From: Aquaticitalea lipolytica
GTDB taxonomy: Bacteria; Bacteroidota; Bacteroidia; Flavobacteriales; Flavobacteriaceae
Length of the DNA stretch: 47,202 nt
Direction of reading: 5' to 3'
Assembly (NCBI RefSeq): GCF_014641635.1
Contig: NZ_BMIC01000008.1
Location: 1 to 47,202, forward strand
The position numbers were made by a program, and so were the translations under genes. Position 1 is the stretch's first letter. The number at the start of each line of letters is the position of its first letter. Positions 8,113 through 18,923 of this stretch are shown piece after piece. The notes beneath the pieces were generated by a model. It did not search any database. It was not told the DNA's origin and saw only the letters and a list, made by a program, of their open reading frames with translations.

Positions 8113-11082
8113 TTATTTCTTTTCTTCAGGTGCTTCTCCTTTATCATTTAATGTATCAAACATTATAGGAGTTGCAATAAATATAGATGAGTAAGTACCT
8201 ACAACTATACCTACAATTAAGGCAAATAATAACCCTCTTAATGAATCTGCACCAAAAGTAAACATTGCTATTAACACCACTAATGTTGTTAACGATGTAT
8301 TTAATGTTCTACTTAATGTACTGTTAATTGCCGAGTTAATATTGTAACCACCTCTAAATCCTTTTTCATTAGTTACCTCTCTAATTCTATCAAACACAAC
8401 AACAGTATCATTTAACGAGTAACCAATTACTGTTAAAATTGCTGCAATAAATGCTTGGTCGATTTCCATACTGAAAGGCATAAACTTGTGCAATAATGAA
8501 TACACACCTAACACAATAACTATATCATGGAATACAGCAGCTACTGCACCAAGAGAGAATTGCCATTTTTTGAATCGTAATAAAATATATAAGAATACAA
8601 CTACTAACGACCCTAATACTGCCCAGAATGATTCTTTTTTAATATCATCTGCAATCGTTGGACTCACTTTACTTGATAACATTTTACCAATTTTTGCTTC
8701 GCCTGAACCATCAACAAATGTTTCGTAATCCATTCCTTTTGGTAAATATGGCTTTAATGATTCGAACAACATAGATTGTACTTCTTCATCAGCTTCAGCA
8801 GAGTTTTCATCAACTTTATACTTAGTAGAAATTTTTAGTTGATTTGCGCTACCAATAGTTTTTACTTCCGCACTACCAAAAGTTGCATTTAAATCTTTAT
8901 TTACTTCTTCTGGACTTACATCTTGAGCAAAACGAACTTGGTAAGTTCTTCCTCCAACAAAATCAATTCCTTGGTCTAATCCTTCAGTTAATAAAGAACC
9001 AATACTCAATAAAATTAATAATCCAGAAACAACATAAGATACTTTTCTCTTTTTGATAAAATCAATATTTACATTTTTGAATAATCCTTTTGTAAACGAC
9101 GTTGAGAAATCTAGGTTCTTTCCTTTACCTACATACCAATCTATTAACAATCTTGTAATAAATATTGCAGTAAATAATGATGTTAAAATACCGATGATTA
9201 ATGTTGTAGCAAATCCTTTAATTGGACCAGTACCAAATACAAATAGTATAATTGCAGTAAGAATGGTAGTAATGTTAGCATCTAAAATTGATGATAATGC
9301 ATTTGCAAAACCATCTTTTACAGCTTCTTTTTGCCCTTTACCTTTTTGTAATTCTTCTCTAATACGCTCAAATATAAGAACGTTGGCATCTACAGACATA
9401 CCTACAGTAAGTACAATACCTGCAAGACCTGGTAATGTTAATACTGCTCCTAATCCTGAAAGTACACCAAAAATTAATAAAATATTAAACAATAGTGCAA
9501 TATTAGCAGCAATACCAGCTTTACCATAATACATTATCATCCATACTAACACTAATGCTAATGCTATTAAGAAAGATTTCATTCCACTATCAATAGCTTC
9601 TTGACCAAGTGATGGACCTACCTCATCAGCTTGAACAATATCAGCTGAAGCAGGTAATTTACCAGCTCTTAATACGTTAGCTAAATCTATTGCTTCGTTA
9701 AGTGTAAATGAACCTGAAATTTCAGAGTTACCACCAGAAATTGCTCCTGTAGTTACACCTGGTGCAGAGTAAACAATGTTATCTAACACAATAGCTATTT
9801 GACTTTGTTGAGCGAAAGCTCTACCTGTCATCTCTTCCCATATTTTAGATCCTTTTGCGTTCATTTGCATGCTCACAGAAGGCTTTCCTGTTTGGTTGTA
9901 AGATTGACGTGCATCTGTAATAACTGCTCCACTTAATTCAGGAACGTTATCTCTGTTTCCTTTTAAAGCATATAAATCTACAAACTCACTATCTTTAGCT
10001 TGAATTCCCCAAGCAAATTTCACATAACGTTGTTCTGCTGGTAATAAAGCTCTAACTTGTGGTTTATTTAAATAAGACATTACTAAGTCTTTATCTTTTG
10101 CTTCAAAAGTACCTAGTATTGGTCCATTAGCTCCACCTCTTAATAAGTTTCCTATTGGATTAACAGCAACATCTGTTGAGTCTGATCCTAAGTCTCCAAT
10201 TAACTCTTTAATTTTACTATCAACTTCATCAATAGTATCTCCAACAACTTCATTTGTTTCTGTATTTTCAGAATTGTTATCTACTAATGGTTTTAAAACT
10301 TCATTAGCTTGCATTAAAAATGCACCTAATTCTTCACCTCTATAAACATCCCAGAATTCTAACTGAGCTGTACTTTGTAATAGTTTTTTAACACGCTCTA
10401 CATCTTTAGCTCCTGGTAACTCTACTAAAATACGACCTGAGTTTCCTAAACGTTGAATATTTGGAGATGTTACACCAAACTTGTCAATACGCTTACGTAA
10501 TACTTCAAAAGCAGAAACGATTGACTCGTCAATTTTTTGTCTTATAATAGGTTTAACCTGATCATCAGACATATCGAAAGTAATTTCTTCGCTTAGAGTT
10601 CTGTTAGCAAAAATATCTGGAGATGCTAATTTGCTATCTCCTTTAATTTTGTCAAAAGCTATAAAGAAATCATCAACATATGTATTTTGACTGTTTTTTT
10701 GTAGCTCAGATGCATCATCTAATGCTTTATTGAAAACAGGGTCTTTACTATAGTTAGCAAGACCTTTTAAAATGTCTTTTACTGAAATTTCTAGAATAAC
10801 ATTGATACCTCCTTTAAGGTCAAGACCAAGGTTCATTGCTTTCTCTTTTACGTCTGTATATGTATATTTAGCAATTCCTAAATTAAATACTTCTTGAGTA
10901 TTTAAAGAATCTAAATATCGAGCTTCTTCTGCACTTCTTTGTGCTGGGTCATCAAATTTACTCGCAGCAATTTCTTTTGCTTGGTCATCAATTTGGTTAG
11001 ATTTGAATGTAAATGATAGTTGATAAATACTTACCAACCCAAATAGCACTGCAAACAGTTTTACTAGTCCTTTGTTTTGCAT
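8113..11082 (-). CDS. secDF: protein translocase subunit SecDF (fused)
   Basis: Proton-driven partner of SecYEG that pulls exported proteins across the inner membrane. 989 residues: a SecD half followed by a SecF half, the fused form usual in Bacteroidetes. The P1 periplasmic region includes the head motif at 191-243 (VLRKRIDKFGV, ELPGAKDVERVKKLL). SecD membrane motifs include GMSVDANVLIFERIREEL, and the SecF half has GIDFVGGR and GYSLNDTVVVFDRIREV. Two six-helix bundles follow the two periplasmic regions. An acidic/Lys-rich tail ends EEKK. It has its own promoter at 11119-11148 and ends at a shared terminator. A small protein resembling its P1 head is encoded just upstream (11288-11911). Confidence 0.97.
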   Translation of the reverse strand: MQNKGLVKLFAVLFGLVSIYQLSFTFKSNQIDDQAKEIAASKFDDPAQRSAEEARYLDSLNTQEVFNLGIAKYTYTDVKEKAMNLGLDLKGGINVILEISVKDILKGLANYSKDPVFNKALDDASELQKNSQNTYVDDFFIAFDKIKGDSKLASPDIFANRTLSEEITFDMSDDQVKPIIRQKIDESIVSAFEVLRKRIDKFGVTSPNIQRLGNSGRILVELPGAKDVERVKKLLQSTAQLEFWDVYRGEELGAFLMQANEVLKPLVDNNSENTETNEVVGDTIDEVDSKIKELIGDLGSDSTDVAVNPIGNLLRGGANGPILGTFEAKDKDLVMSYLNKPQVRALLPAEQRYVKFAWGIQAKDSEFVDLYALKGNRDNVPELSGAVITDARQSYNQTGKPSVSMQMNAKGSKIWEEMTGRAFAQQSQIAIVLDNIVYSAPGVTTGAISGGNSEISGSFTLNEAIDLANVLRAGKLPASADIVQADEVGPSLGQEAIDSGMKSFLIALALVLVWMIMYYGKAGIAANIALLFNILLIFGVLSGLGAVLTLPGLAGIVLTVGMSVDANVLIFERIREELQKGKGQKEAVKDGFANALSSILDANITTILTAIILFVFGTGPIKGFATTLIIGILTSLFTAIFITRLLIDWYVGKGKNLDFSTSFTKGLFKNVNIDFIKKRKVSYVVSGLLILLSIGSLLTEGLDQGIDFVGGRTYQVRFAQDVSPEEVNKDLNATFGSAEVKTIGSANQLKISTKYKVDENSAEADEEVQSMLFESLKPYLPKGMDYETFVDGSGEAKIGKMLSSKVSPTIADDIKKESFWAVLGSLVVVFLYILLRFKKWQFSLGAVAAVFHDIVIVLGVYSLLHKFMPFSMEIDQAFIAAILTVIGYSLNDTVVVFDRIREVTNEKGFRGGYNINSAINSTLSRTLNTSLTTLVVLIAMFTFGADSLRGLLFALIVGIVVGTYSSIFIATPIMFDTLNDKGEAPEEKK

Positions 11083-11118
11083 TATTATATTTTTTTAAGT
11101 CAAATTTTTTAAAACGAG

Positions 11119-11148
11119 CAAATATAGAATTTACCTCTGATTTGACAA
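11119..11148 (-). promoter_or_regulatory. secDF promoter (TTG -33 and TATATTTG -7)
   Basis: On the minus strand, TTG (11148-11146) is followed after 19 bases by TATATTTG (11126-11119), matching the Bacteroidetes housekeeping promoter in both boxes and in spacing. The -7 element lies 36 bases before the ATG. This is the best-formed promoter in the window. Confidence 0.75.
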
Positions 11149-11215
11149 TTATTTTTTACGGTTATAAATGAATTTTTATAGCTTTTTGTTTAAAAACATT
11201 AAGCCCTATTAAGTG

Positions 11216-11244
11216 AGTAACATTTGCAAATGCTAAATGTTACT
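11216..11244. repeat. perfect 10-bp inverted repeat upstream of the secDF promoter
   Basis: AGTAACATTT (11216-11225) and AAATGTTACT (11235-11244) are exact reverse complements around a 9-base spacer. There is no T-run on either side, so it is not a standard intrinsic terminator. It lies between the 11288-11911 gene and the secDF promoter and could be a protein-binding site or an mRNA 3' hairpin. Confidence 0.45.
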
Positions 11245-11287
11245 TCAAAATCTGAATGTATTATAGGAAGTATAATAATAAATCCTA

Positions 11288-11911
11288 TTAACAAAGAGGA
11301 CCTGCTCTTACTTCAGGTATTTTATGTGGAGTATTGTTTATTGCTATTGCAATATTTCTTTGGAAAATGTAAGCTACCTTTAATATTTTATCATTCTCCT
11401 TAGCAATTACCTCATTAAAAGGAACATAAAAGTTAGGATTGAAAAACCTAATGTTTTCAGGTTTCTGCTCTAGCGCAAGCTTTCCGCCTAAGTCTGAAGC
11501 ACCTGTATTACCATTATGAATTTCGTAAACATCTAAATTATAACTTAGTAAGTTTTCATTAGACGATGGTTTAACTGGCTTATTACCTTTTTTATAAGGT
11601 TTAGAATTAAAATCTAAGTCATTATCTGTTGAAAGTAATTTCTTTATTCTTACAACATCAATATTACTATAATAAGTAATTTTTAATTGACCATCTTCTT
11701 GTTCAGCAACTTGAATATTATCAACTCCAATGTCTAACAATTGTTGTTTAATAATTGTTATTGCATTTAGAGTTTCATCAGTTGTTACCTCATTATCAGT
11801 AAATTGTAATACTATTTCTTGATTAGGCAGACAAACTTGCTGCTGACTAGCAACACCACCTAAAAGGGTAAGAATAATTATTAATACACTAATGTACCAT
11901 CTCGACTTCAT
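11288..11911 (-). CDS. secreted or membrane-anchored protein with a SecD P1-head-like domain
   Basis: 207 residues. An N-terminal hydrophobic segment (about 6-22) is a signal peptide or anchor. Residues 49-101 resemble the P1 head of the SecDF encoded next door (its residues 191-243): both have a hydrophobic helix, then GV, NIQ, a Gly-led beta strand, DVxR(I/V)KKLL, and an L(D/E)F end, at almost the same spacing. The rest has no SecD transmembrane motifs, so it cannot be a translocase subunit by itself. The gene lies between mdh and secDF on the same strand, after the mdh terminator. A -7-like TATATTTG ends four bases before the ATG. Function is unknown; a SecDF accessory or substrate-binding role is only a guess. 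Confidence 0.8.
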   Translation of the reverse strand: MKSRWYISVLIIILTLLGGVASQQQVCLPNQEIVLQFTDNEVTTDETLNAITIIKQQLLDIGVDNIQVAEQEDGQLKITYYSNIDVVRIKKLLSTDNDLDFNSKPYKKGNKPVKPSSNENLLSYNLDVYEIHNGNTGASDLGGKLALEQKPENIRFFNPNFYVPFNEVIAKENDKILKVAYIFQRNIAIAINNTPHKIPEVRAGPLC

Positions 11912-11915
11912 GCGC

Positions 11916-11923
11916 CAAATATA
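11916..11923 (-). promoter_or_regulatory. candidate -7 element TATATTTG four bases before the ATG of the SecD-P1-like gene
   Basis: Exact TAnnTTTG match, directly abutting the T-run of the mdh terminator. If used, the mRNA would start at or within a base or two of the ATG (leaderless). No TTG -33 box is seen. Confidence 0.4.
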
Positions 11924-11932
11924 TAAAAAAAT

Positions 11933-11956
11933 AAAGACTGCATTTCTACAGTCTTT
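11933..11956 (-). terminator. mdh intrinsic terminator
   Basis: Perfect 8-bp stem AAAGACTG (11933-11940) / CAGTCTTT (11949-11956), followed on the minus strand by ATTTTTTT. It lies 26 bases after the mdh stop. Confidence 0.85.
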
Positions 11957-11981
11957 AAATATCTATTTTAATTTTATAAAA

Positions 11982-12902
11982 TTATAACAAATCGTTAGTA
12001 GCTCTCACGCCTTTAGCGCTTTCTACCATATGAGCTTTTTCAGCATCATTTAATTCAATTTCTACGATTTTTTCAATTCCATTACGTCCTAAAATAACAG
12101 GAGCTCCTATACAAATATCATTCATTCCGTACTCTCCTTCTAACAATACTGAACATGGGAACATTTTTTTCTGATCACAAGCTATAGCTTGCACTAAACC
12201 ACTAACTGCTGCACCTGGAGCATACCAAGCCGAAGTACCTAATAATTTAGTAAGTGTTGCTCCACCTACTTTAGTATCTTCCATTACTTGATTTAATCTG
12301 TCATTTGATAAAAATTTAGATACAGGAACGCTATTACGAGTTGCTAAACGTGTTAATGGCACCATACCAGTATCGCTATGACCACCAATTACCATTCCGT
12401 CAACATCGCTAATTGGAGCATCTAAAGCTTCTGCTAATCTGTATTTAAAACGAGCTGAGTCTAAAGCTCCTCCCATTCCAATAATTCTGTGTTTTGGAAG
12501 GTTTGTTGATTTATGCACTAAATATGTCATTGTATCCATTGGGTTACTAACCACAATAATGATAGTATTTGGAGAATGTTGAATTAAACTTGAAGATACT
12601 GTTTTTACAATTCCAGCATTAATACCTATTAATTCTTCACGAGTCATTCCAGGCTTACGAGGAATACCAGACGTTATTACACATATATCACTATTTGCTG
12701 TTTTAGAATAATCGTTTGTTACACCTTTAATTTTTGTATCAAATCCGTTAAGAGATGCTGTTTGCATTAAATCCATCGCTTTACCTTCGGCAAAACCTTC
12801 CTTAATGTCTAATAAAACAACTTCACTTGCAAAATTTTTGATAGCAATATATTCTGCACAACTGGCACCTACTGCACCTGCTCCAACTACTGTAATTTTC
12901 AT
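11982..12902 (-). CDS. mdh: malate dehydrogenase (LDH-like type)
   Basis: NAD-dependent oxidation of malate to oxaloacetate in the TCA cycle; cytosolic. 306 residues. The Rossmann loop GAGAVG is at 7-12, and Asp32 marks NAD preference. The substrate-binding set is Arg82 in IPRKPGMTR, Arg88, Asn120 in VSNPMD and Arg151. The Asp148/His175 catalytic pair lies in ALDSARF and GGHSDTGMVP. Arg82 rather than Gln points to malate, not lactate. A -7 element TAAATTTG lies 32 bases upstream and a strong terminator follows, so it is transcribed alone. Confidence 0.96.
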   Translation of the reverse strand: MKITVVGAGAVGASCAEYIAIKNFASEVVLLDIKEGFAEGKAMDLMQTASLNGFDTKIKGVTNDYSKTANSDICVITSGIPRKPGMTREELIGINAGIVKTVSSSLIQHSPNTIIIVVSNPMDTMTYLVHKSTNLPKHRIIGMGGALDSARFKYRLAEALDAPISDVDGMVIGGHSDTGMVPLTRLATRNSVPVSKFLSNDRLNQVMEDTKVGGATLTKLLGTSAWYAPGAAVSGLVQAIACDQKKMFPCSVLLEGEYGMNDICIGAPVILGRNGIEKIVEIELNDAEKAHMVESAKGVRATNDLL

Positions 12903-12934
12903 AATAAATGATTTAGATTAAATTAAATGTGTTG

Positions 12935-12942
12935 CAAATTTA
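12935..12942 (-). promoter_or_regulatory. mdh promoter, -7 element TAAATTTG
   Basis: Exact TAnnTTTG match on the minus strand, 32 bases before the mdh ATG. No convincing -33 box. Confidence 0.5.
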
Positions 12943-12981
12943 ACATTTTTAAACCATAAATTATTTAAGATTTTATTAAAT

Positions 12982-14004
12982 CTAAAATGAAAAATTTAAA
13001 CCCAACGAAGCACTATCAAATTCTGCTATTGTATAATCGGCATTTAAGCTAAAAAACCCGACTTTTAAATTTGCTCCAACTGTTGTTCTAACGCCAGAAA
13101 CGTCTTGTTTAATTGAAAAAGGATCAATAATATCTTCTGAAAATAGAGCACCATTTGATACTCTGTAAGTTCCTAATAAATCTGTAGTTGTTTTACCATT
13201 CACATAACCAACTCCACCATAAAAATTAATAACTTTTAATTTAGTTGAAACTATCAACTCTAAAAGCAAGGTATTAACTTCTGTCTTAACTTGTTGATTT
13301 TCTCCTTCAACTATTCCTTCGTCAGTAAAGTCATAACTACCATCTAGATGAGTATATGCAACTAAACCAGAAATAGCTACTGGAAAGATTTTATCAGCTG
13401 GTAGCCAAGATGTAAACTCTTGTTGTAAACCAACACCATACAATCCTATTTCGGCATCTTCAGCCTGTACTTTAGGAAAAAAACGTGCTTTTAATTGTGT
13501 ACCTTTAAATGGTGAAAAACTAGCTTGTAAAAAAGCTGTCGGTATTAAGTTAATATTAGCTGAACCTATTCCTGTTGGCAAAGTTACTTCTGCCTCTTGA
13601 TTACCAAAAATTGGATCATCATAGGTTACTATAACTGTAATATCTGGATCGTTATGTCCTAAAGCAGTTGCTACTGTTTTTGATGGACTATTATCTTCAA
13701 ATCGTATGTTTTCATAATCAGCAACATTAAGTACAAACGTTTTTTTATCATCTTTAATAAAAGATGCGTTTCCAATTAAAGACACTGAAAAATTAAATCT
13801 ATGAGGTGCTTTACCACTATTAAACCAGCCGTTGTTAATTCCGTAAACTAACCCTTCAGATGCTGGAGCTATGTAATCTGTAGTAAATCGTTTGGCATCA
13901 TTAATACCTGCAGCTAATAAATCATCAATATTTTCTTGTGCATTAGATAATGATACAGTTAATAATGTAAGTGACAATACTATATACTTTTTCATAATTT
14001 TCAT
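12982..14004 (-). CDS. outer-membrane beta-barrel-like protein, DUF6588 type
   Basis: 340 residues. The signal peptide ends SNAQ. The mature part alternates short beta strands and turns, and ends SLGLNFSF, the aromatic C-terminal strand expected for BAM-inserted outer-membrane proteins. The overall pattern, with the conserved early FTTDYIAPASEGLVYGINNGW segment and a late TTVGANLKVGFFSLNADYT strand pair, matches my memory of DUF6588 proteins of Bacteroidetes, whose role is unknown. Two in-frame ATGs (14004 and 13995) are possible; the later one gives a more typical MKKY signal peptide. The family name is moderately sure. Confidence 0.8.
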   Translation of the reverse strand: MKIMKKYIVLSLTLLTVSLSNAQENIDDLLAAGINDAKRFTTDYIAPASEGLVYGINNGWFNSGKAPHRFNFSVSLIGNASFIKDDKKTFVLNVADYENIRFEDNSPSKTVATALGHNDPDITVIVTYDDPIFGNQEAEVTLPTGIGSANINLIPTAFLQASFSPFKGTQLKARFFPKVQAEDAEIGLYGVGLQQEFTSWLPADKIFPVAISGLVAYTHLDGSYDFTDEGIVEGENQQVKTEVNTLLLELIVSTKLKVINFYGGVGYVNGKTTTDLLGTYRVSNGALFSEDIIDPFSIKQDVSGVRTTVGANLKVGFFSLNADYTIAEFDSASLGLNFSF

Positions 14005-14105
14005 AGGTTAAATTTATAAGGCTAAAATAATCATTTTTATTAATTTAACGCATTTTATCGTCTTAAATTGTTTTTTATCGATGTTTCTTTAGTTTTTTAC
14101 GCAAA

Positions 14106-14141
14106 AAAAGCAACTACATAAATAAATACGTAATTGCTTTT
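14106..14141 (-). terminator. gyrB intrinsic terminator
   Basis: Stem AAAAGCAACTAC (14106 on) / GTAATTGCTTTT (to 14141) with one mismatch, followed on the minus strand by a run of seven T, just after the gyrB stop at 14165. Confidence 0.8.
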
Positions 14142-14164
14142 GTTTGGGTTTTATAATTATCTAT

Positions 14165-16120
<1,956 letters not shown>

Positions 16121-16158
16121 CTATTATTTATATCTGTTTTTTTGAAATGTAATTGCAT

Positions 16159-16187
16159 AAAAAAAATGACACGTTTTGTATCATTTT
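16159..16187 (-). promoter_or_regulatory. terminator-like hairpin in the gyrB leader (possible attenuator)
   Basis: Read on the minus strand: AAAATGATAC, loop of five, GTGTCATTTT, then more T, giving eight consecutive T in all. All ten pairs form in the minus-strand RNA (one U-G), but there is a C-A mismatch on the plus strand. It lies between the -7 element at 16199-16206 and the gyrB ATG. A second, weaker -7-like element TACATTTC (16151-16144) lies downstream of the hairpin and could bypass it. Confidence 0.45.
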
Positions 16188-16198
16188 TTGGATACTTA

Positions 16199-16206
16199 CA
16201 AAGATA
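16199..16206 (-). promoter_or_regulatory. gyrB promoter, -7 element TATCTTTG
   Basis: Exact TAnnTTTG on the minus strand, identical to the folE and queE elements. It lies 93 bases before the gyrB ATG. Confidence 0.5.
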
Positions 16207-16350
16207 AGAAACAACAGAGCATTTTGAAAGTTTTTTATCGATTTTGATTCAAAATTATCAACATTTGTTAATTACTCGAAATGCTCTTAAATCGCTTAAA
16301 AATGGTCTTAAAATTGATTTTAGGTTTTTTTTTATTGTTCATAAAAATCA

Positions 16351-16392
16351 AAAAACCTCAAAATCGTTTAGAAGTGAAATTTTGAGGTTTTT
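16351..16392 (-). terminator. asnB intrinsic terminator
   Basis: Perfect 14-bp stem: AAAAACCTCAAAAT (16351-16364) / ATTTTGAGGTTTTT (16379-16392). The minus-strand product ends in a T-rich run, 20-odd bases after the asnB stop. Confidence 0.85.
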
Positions 16393-16413
16393 AAAATAAT
16401 TTATTAAGCAAGT

Positions 16414-18084
16414 TTACGCCTTCACATAAGCATCTGAATGCACTTTAGCTACAGCTCTACCAGAAGGGTCGTTCATGTTTTTAAAGCTTTCATCCCATTC
16501 TAATGCTATTTTGGTACTACAAGCTACCGAAGCCTCTTGTGGCACACATAAAGCTGCGGCATCACTTGGGAAATGTTCAGCAAAAATAGAACGATAGTAA
16601 AACTCTTCTTTGCTTGTTGGAGTTTGTAATGGGAATTTATACTTAGCATTTGCTAATTGTTCGTCTGTAACTTCTGTTGCAACAACTTCTTTTAAAGTAT
16701 CGATCCAACTGTAACCTACACCATCACTAAATTGTTCTTTTTGCCTCCAAGCAACACTTTCTGGAAGCATACCTTCAAATGCTTTACGAACAACCCATTT
16801 TTCCATTCGCTCACCATTAATCATTTTATCTTGTGGATTGATTCGCATAGCAACATCCATAAATTCTTTATCTAAAAAAGGTACTCGCCCTTCAATTCCC
16901 CAAGCTGCTAAACTTTTATTAGCTCTTAAACAATCGTACATATGAAGTTTACTTAATTTACGAACTGTTTCTTCATGAAATTCTTTTGCATTTGGGGCTT
17001 TATGAAAATAAAGATAACCACCAAATAACTCATCTGCTCCTTCTCCAGATAATACCATTTTTATTCCCATAGATTTAATAACTCTGGCCATTAAGTACAT
17101 TGGAGTACTTGCTCTAATAGTAGTAATATCATACGTTTCGAGGTTATATATTACATCTCTAATCGCATCTAATCCTTCTTGAATTGTGAATTTTATTTCG
17201 TGATGAACTGTACCAATATGATCAGCAACCTTACGAGCAGCAGCCAAATCTGGAGAGCCTTCCAAACCTACAGAAAAACTATGCAATTGAGGCCACCAAG
17301 CAGCTTGTGTATCATCAGATTCGATACGCTTTTCAGCATATTTTTTTGCAATAGCAGAAGTCACTGAAGAATCTAAACCACCAGACAACAAAACACCATA
17401 AGGAACATCGCTCATTAACTGTCTATGCACAGCAGCTTCTAATGCTTCTTTAATGGCTTTAATACTTGTTTCGTTATCCTTTACAGCTTCATATTCTGTC
17501 CAATCACGTTTATACCATTTTACAAACTTTCCATCTTTACTAGACATATAATGCCCTGGAGGAAATAATTCAATTTTTGTACAATAACCTTCTAAAGCTT
17601 TTAATTCTGAAGCCACATAAAAAGTTCCGTTTTGATCCCAACCAATATATAAAGGAATAATTCCCATGTGATCTCTAGCAATAAAATATTCGTCCTTTTC
17701 AACATCGTAAATTGCAAATCCGAAAATCCCGTTCATTTCATCAACAAAATCAACACCTTTTTCTTTGAAAAGTGCTAAAATAACTTCACAATCACTTTCA
17801 GTTTGAAAGTTATAATCTGGAAATTGTTTGCGTAACGCTCTATGGTTATAAATTTCACCATTAGCTGCCAAAATCAATTTTTTATCTTCACTCAATAATG
17901 GTTGTTTACCAGAGGCTGGATCTACAATTGCTAAACGCTCATGAGCCATAATAGCTTTATCATCATTATAAATTCCACTCCAATCTGGTCCTCTATGGCG
18001 AATAATTTTAGCCATTTCTAATATTTGAGGTCTTAAATCTTCAGCTTTTTGTTTTAAATCAAAGGCACATACAATTCCACACAT
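16414..18084 (-). CDS. asnB: asparagine synthase B (glutamine-hydrolysing)
   Basis: Makes asparagine from aspartate, ATP and glutamine in the cytosol. 556 residues. The glutaminase nucleophile Cys2 follows the initiator Met (MCGIVCAF); glutamine-site residues are Arg49, NGE (75-77) and Asp98. The synthetase domain has the PP-loop SGGLDSS (234-240) and the later GEGADELFGGY and GREPFLD-type GRVPFLDKEFMD segments. It has its own terminator; a possible -7 element CATATTTG (one mismatch) lies at 18123-18130. It matches the E. coli AsnB length and order, so confidence is high. Confidence 0.96.
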   Translation of the reverse strand: MCGIVCAFDLKQKAEDLRPQILEMAKIIRHRGPDWSGIYNDDKAIMAHERLAIVDPASGKQPLLSEDKKLILAANGEIYNHRALRKQFPDYNFQTESDCEVILALFKEKGVDFVDEMNGIFGFAIYDVEKDEYFIARDHMGIIPLYIGWDQNGTFYVASELKALEGYCTKIELFPPGHYMSSKDGKFVKWYKRDWTEYEAVKDNETSIKAIKEALEAAVHRQLMSDVPYGVLLSGGLDSSVTSAIAKKYAEKRIESDDTQAAWWPQLHSFSVGLEGSPDLAAARKVADHIGTVHHEIKFTIQEGLDAIRDVIYNLETYDITTIRASTPMYLMARVIKSMGIKMVLSGEGADELFGGYLYFHKAPNAKEFHEETVRKLSKLHMYDCLRANKSLAAWGIEGRVPFLDKEFMDVAMRINPQDKMINGERMEKWVVRKAFEGMLPESVAWRQKEQFSDGVGYSWIDTLKEVVATEVTDEQLANAKYKFPLQTPTSKEEFYYRSIFAEHFPSDAAALCVPQEASVACSTKIALEWDESFKNMNDPSGRAVAKVHSDAYVKA

Positions 18085-18326
18085 TTTATATATTTTTTAC
18101 TTTATTATTTAATTTATTGAAGCAAATATGGTATTATGATTCTAATTATAAAACTTAAAGCAATTAAATGCTTTCATTTTATAACTATTTATTCATTATT
18201 TGTATAATAATGAAATTATTGGCTTTAATAATTTATTATAAAATGCAAATTTGTAAACTTTAACACTCATATAAGACTACTTTAAGGCAAATAAATATTA
18301 ATTTTATAATTCATAAAAAAAATAAC

Positions 18327-18875
18327 ATGAAAAAAAGAACCTTATTACCTACACTATTGTTTGTATTTGTGATGCTAATCACTTTTAATGTAAATGCTCA
18401 AGACTTTCCAGATTTAGATAAAAGCTCTATGGATGCTGCTACTTATCCTGGTAGTTATAAAATATCTAACAAACAGATTAAAGTAATTTATAGTAGACCA
18501 TTACTTAAAGGAAGAACTGTTTCTAAATTAGCTCCTAATGATGAAGTTTGGAGAACTGGAGCAAATGAAGCTGCTGAAATTACACTTTACAAAAGCTTTA
18601 AAATTGGAGACAAAAAAATTAAAGCAGGCACTTACTCTTTATTTACTATTCCTGGTGAAAAAGAATGGACCGTTATTTTAAACTCTGACATTAATGTTTG
18701 GGGAGCTTATACTTATAATCCGAAAAATGATGTTGCAAGAATTAAAGTCCCTGTTAAATCTGCAAAGTTACCTTTAGAAGCTTTTTCAATTGTTTTTGAA
18801 GAATCTAAGACTGGTGCGATTATGCATTTAGGATGGGGAGAAGTTGTTATTTCTGTACCATTTGAAAATAATTAA
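18327..18875 (+). CDS. secreted DUF2911 family protein
   Basis: 182 residues. The signal peptide ends NVNAQ at about residue 25. The DUF2911 core follows: IKVIYSRPLLKGRTV, DEVWRTGANEAAEI, AGTYSLFTIPGEKEWTVI and a C-terminal beta-rich half with WGEVVISVPF. DUF2911 proteins are common in Bacteroidetes and of unknown function, probably periplasmic. The gene stands alone, ending at a strong bidirectional terminator shared with queE. Confidence 0.92.
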   Translation: MKKRTLLPTLLFVFVMLITFNVNAQDFPDLDKSSMDAATYPGSYKISNKQIKVIYSRPLLKGRTVSKLAPNDEVWRTGANEAAEITLYKSFKIGDKKIKAGTYSLFTIPGEKEWTVILNSDINVWGAYTYNPKNDVARIKVPVKSAKLPLEAFSIVFEESKTGAIMHLGWGEVVISVPFENN

Positions 18876-18890
18876 AAACCTAAACTCAAT

Positions 18891-18921
18891 AAAAAAGCCT
18901 TGAAAAATTCAAGGCTTTTTT
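18891..18921. terminator. bidirectional terminator between the DUF2911 gene and queE
   Basis: Perfect 14-bp stem AAAAAAGCCTTGAA (18891-18904) / TTCAAGGCTTTTTT (18908-18921) with a 3-base loop. A/T arms give a U-tract in both directions. Confidence 0.95.
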
Positions 18922-18923
18922 AT

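Noticed and set aside
9053-9529. 158-codon plus-strand open frame
   Set aside because: It is fully antisense to secDF, whose membrane motifs are intact; no start signal or family match.
11216-11244. Terminator for the SecD-P1-like gene
   Set aside because: Strong stem but no T-run on the minus strand, so kept only as an inverted repeat.
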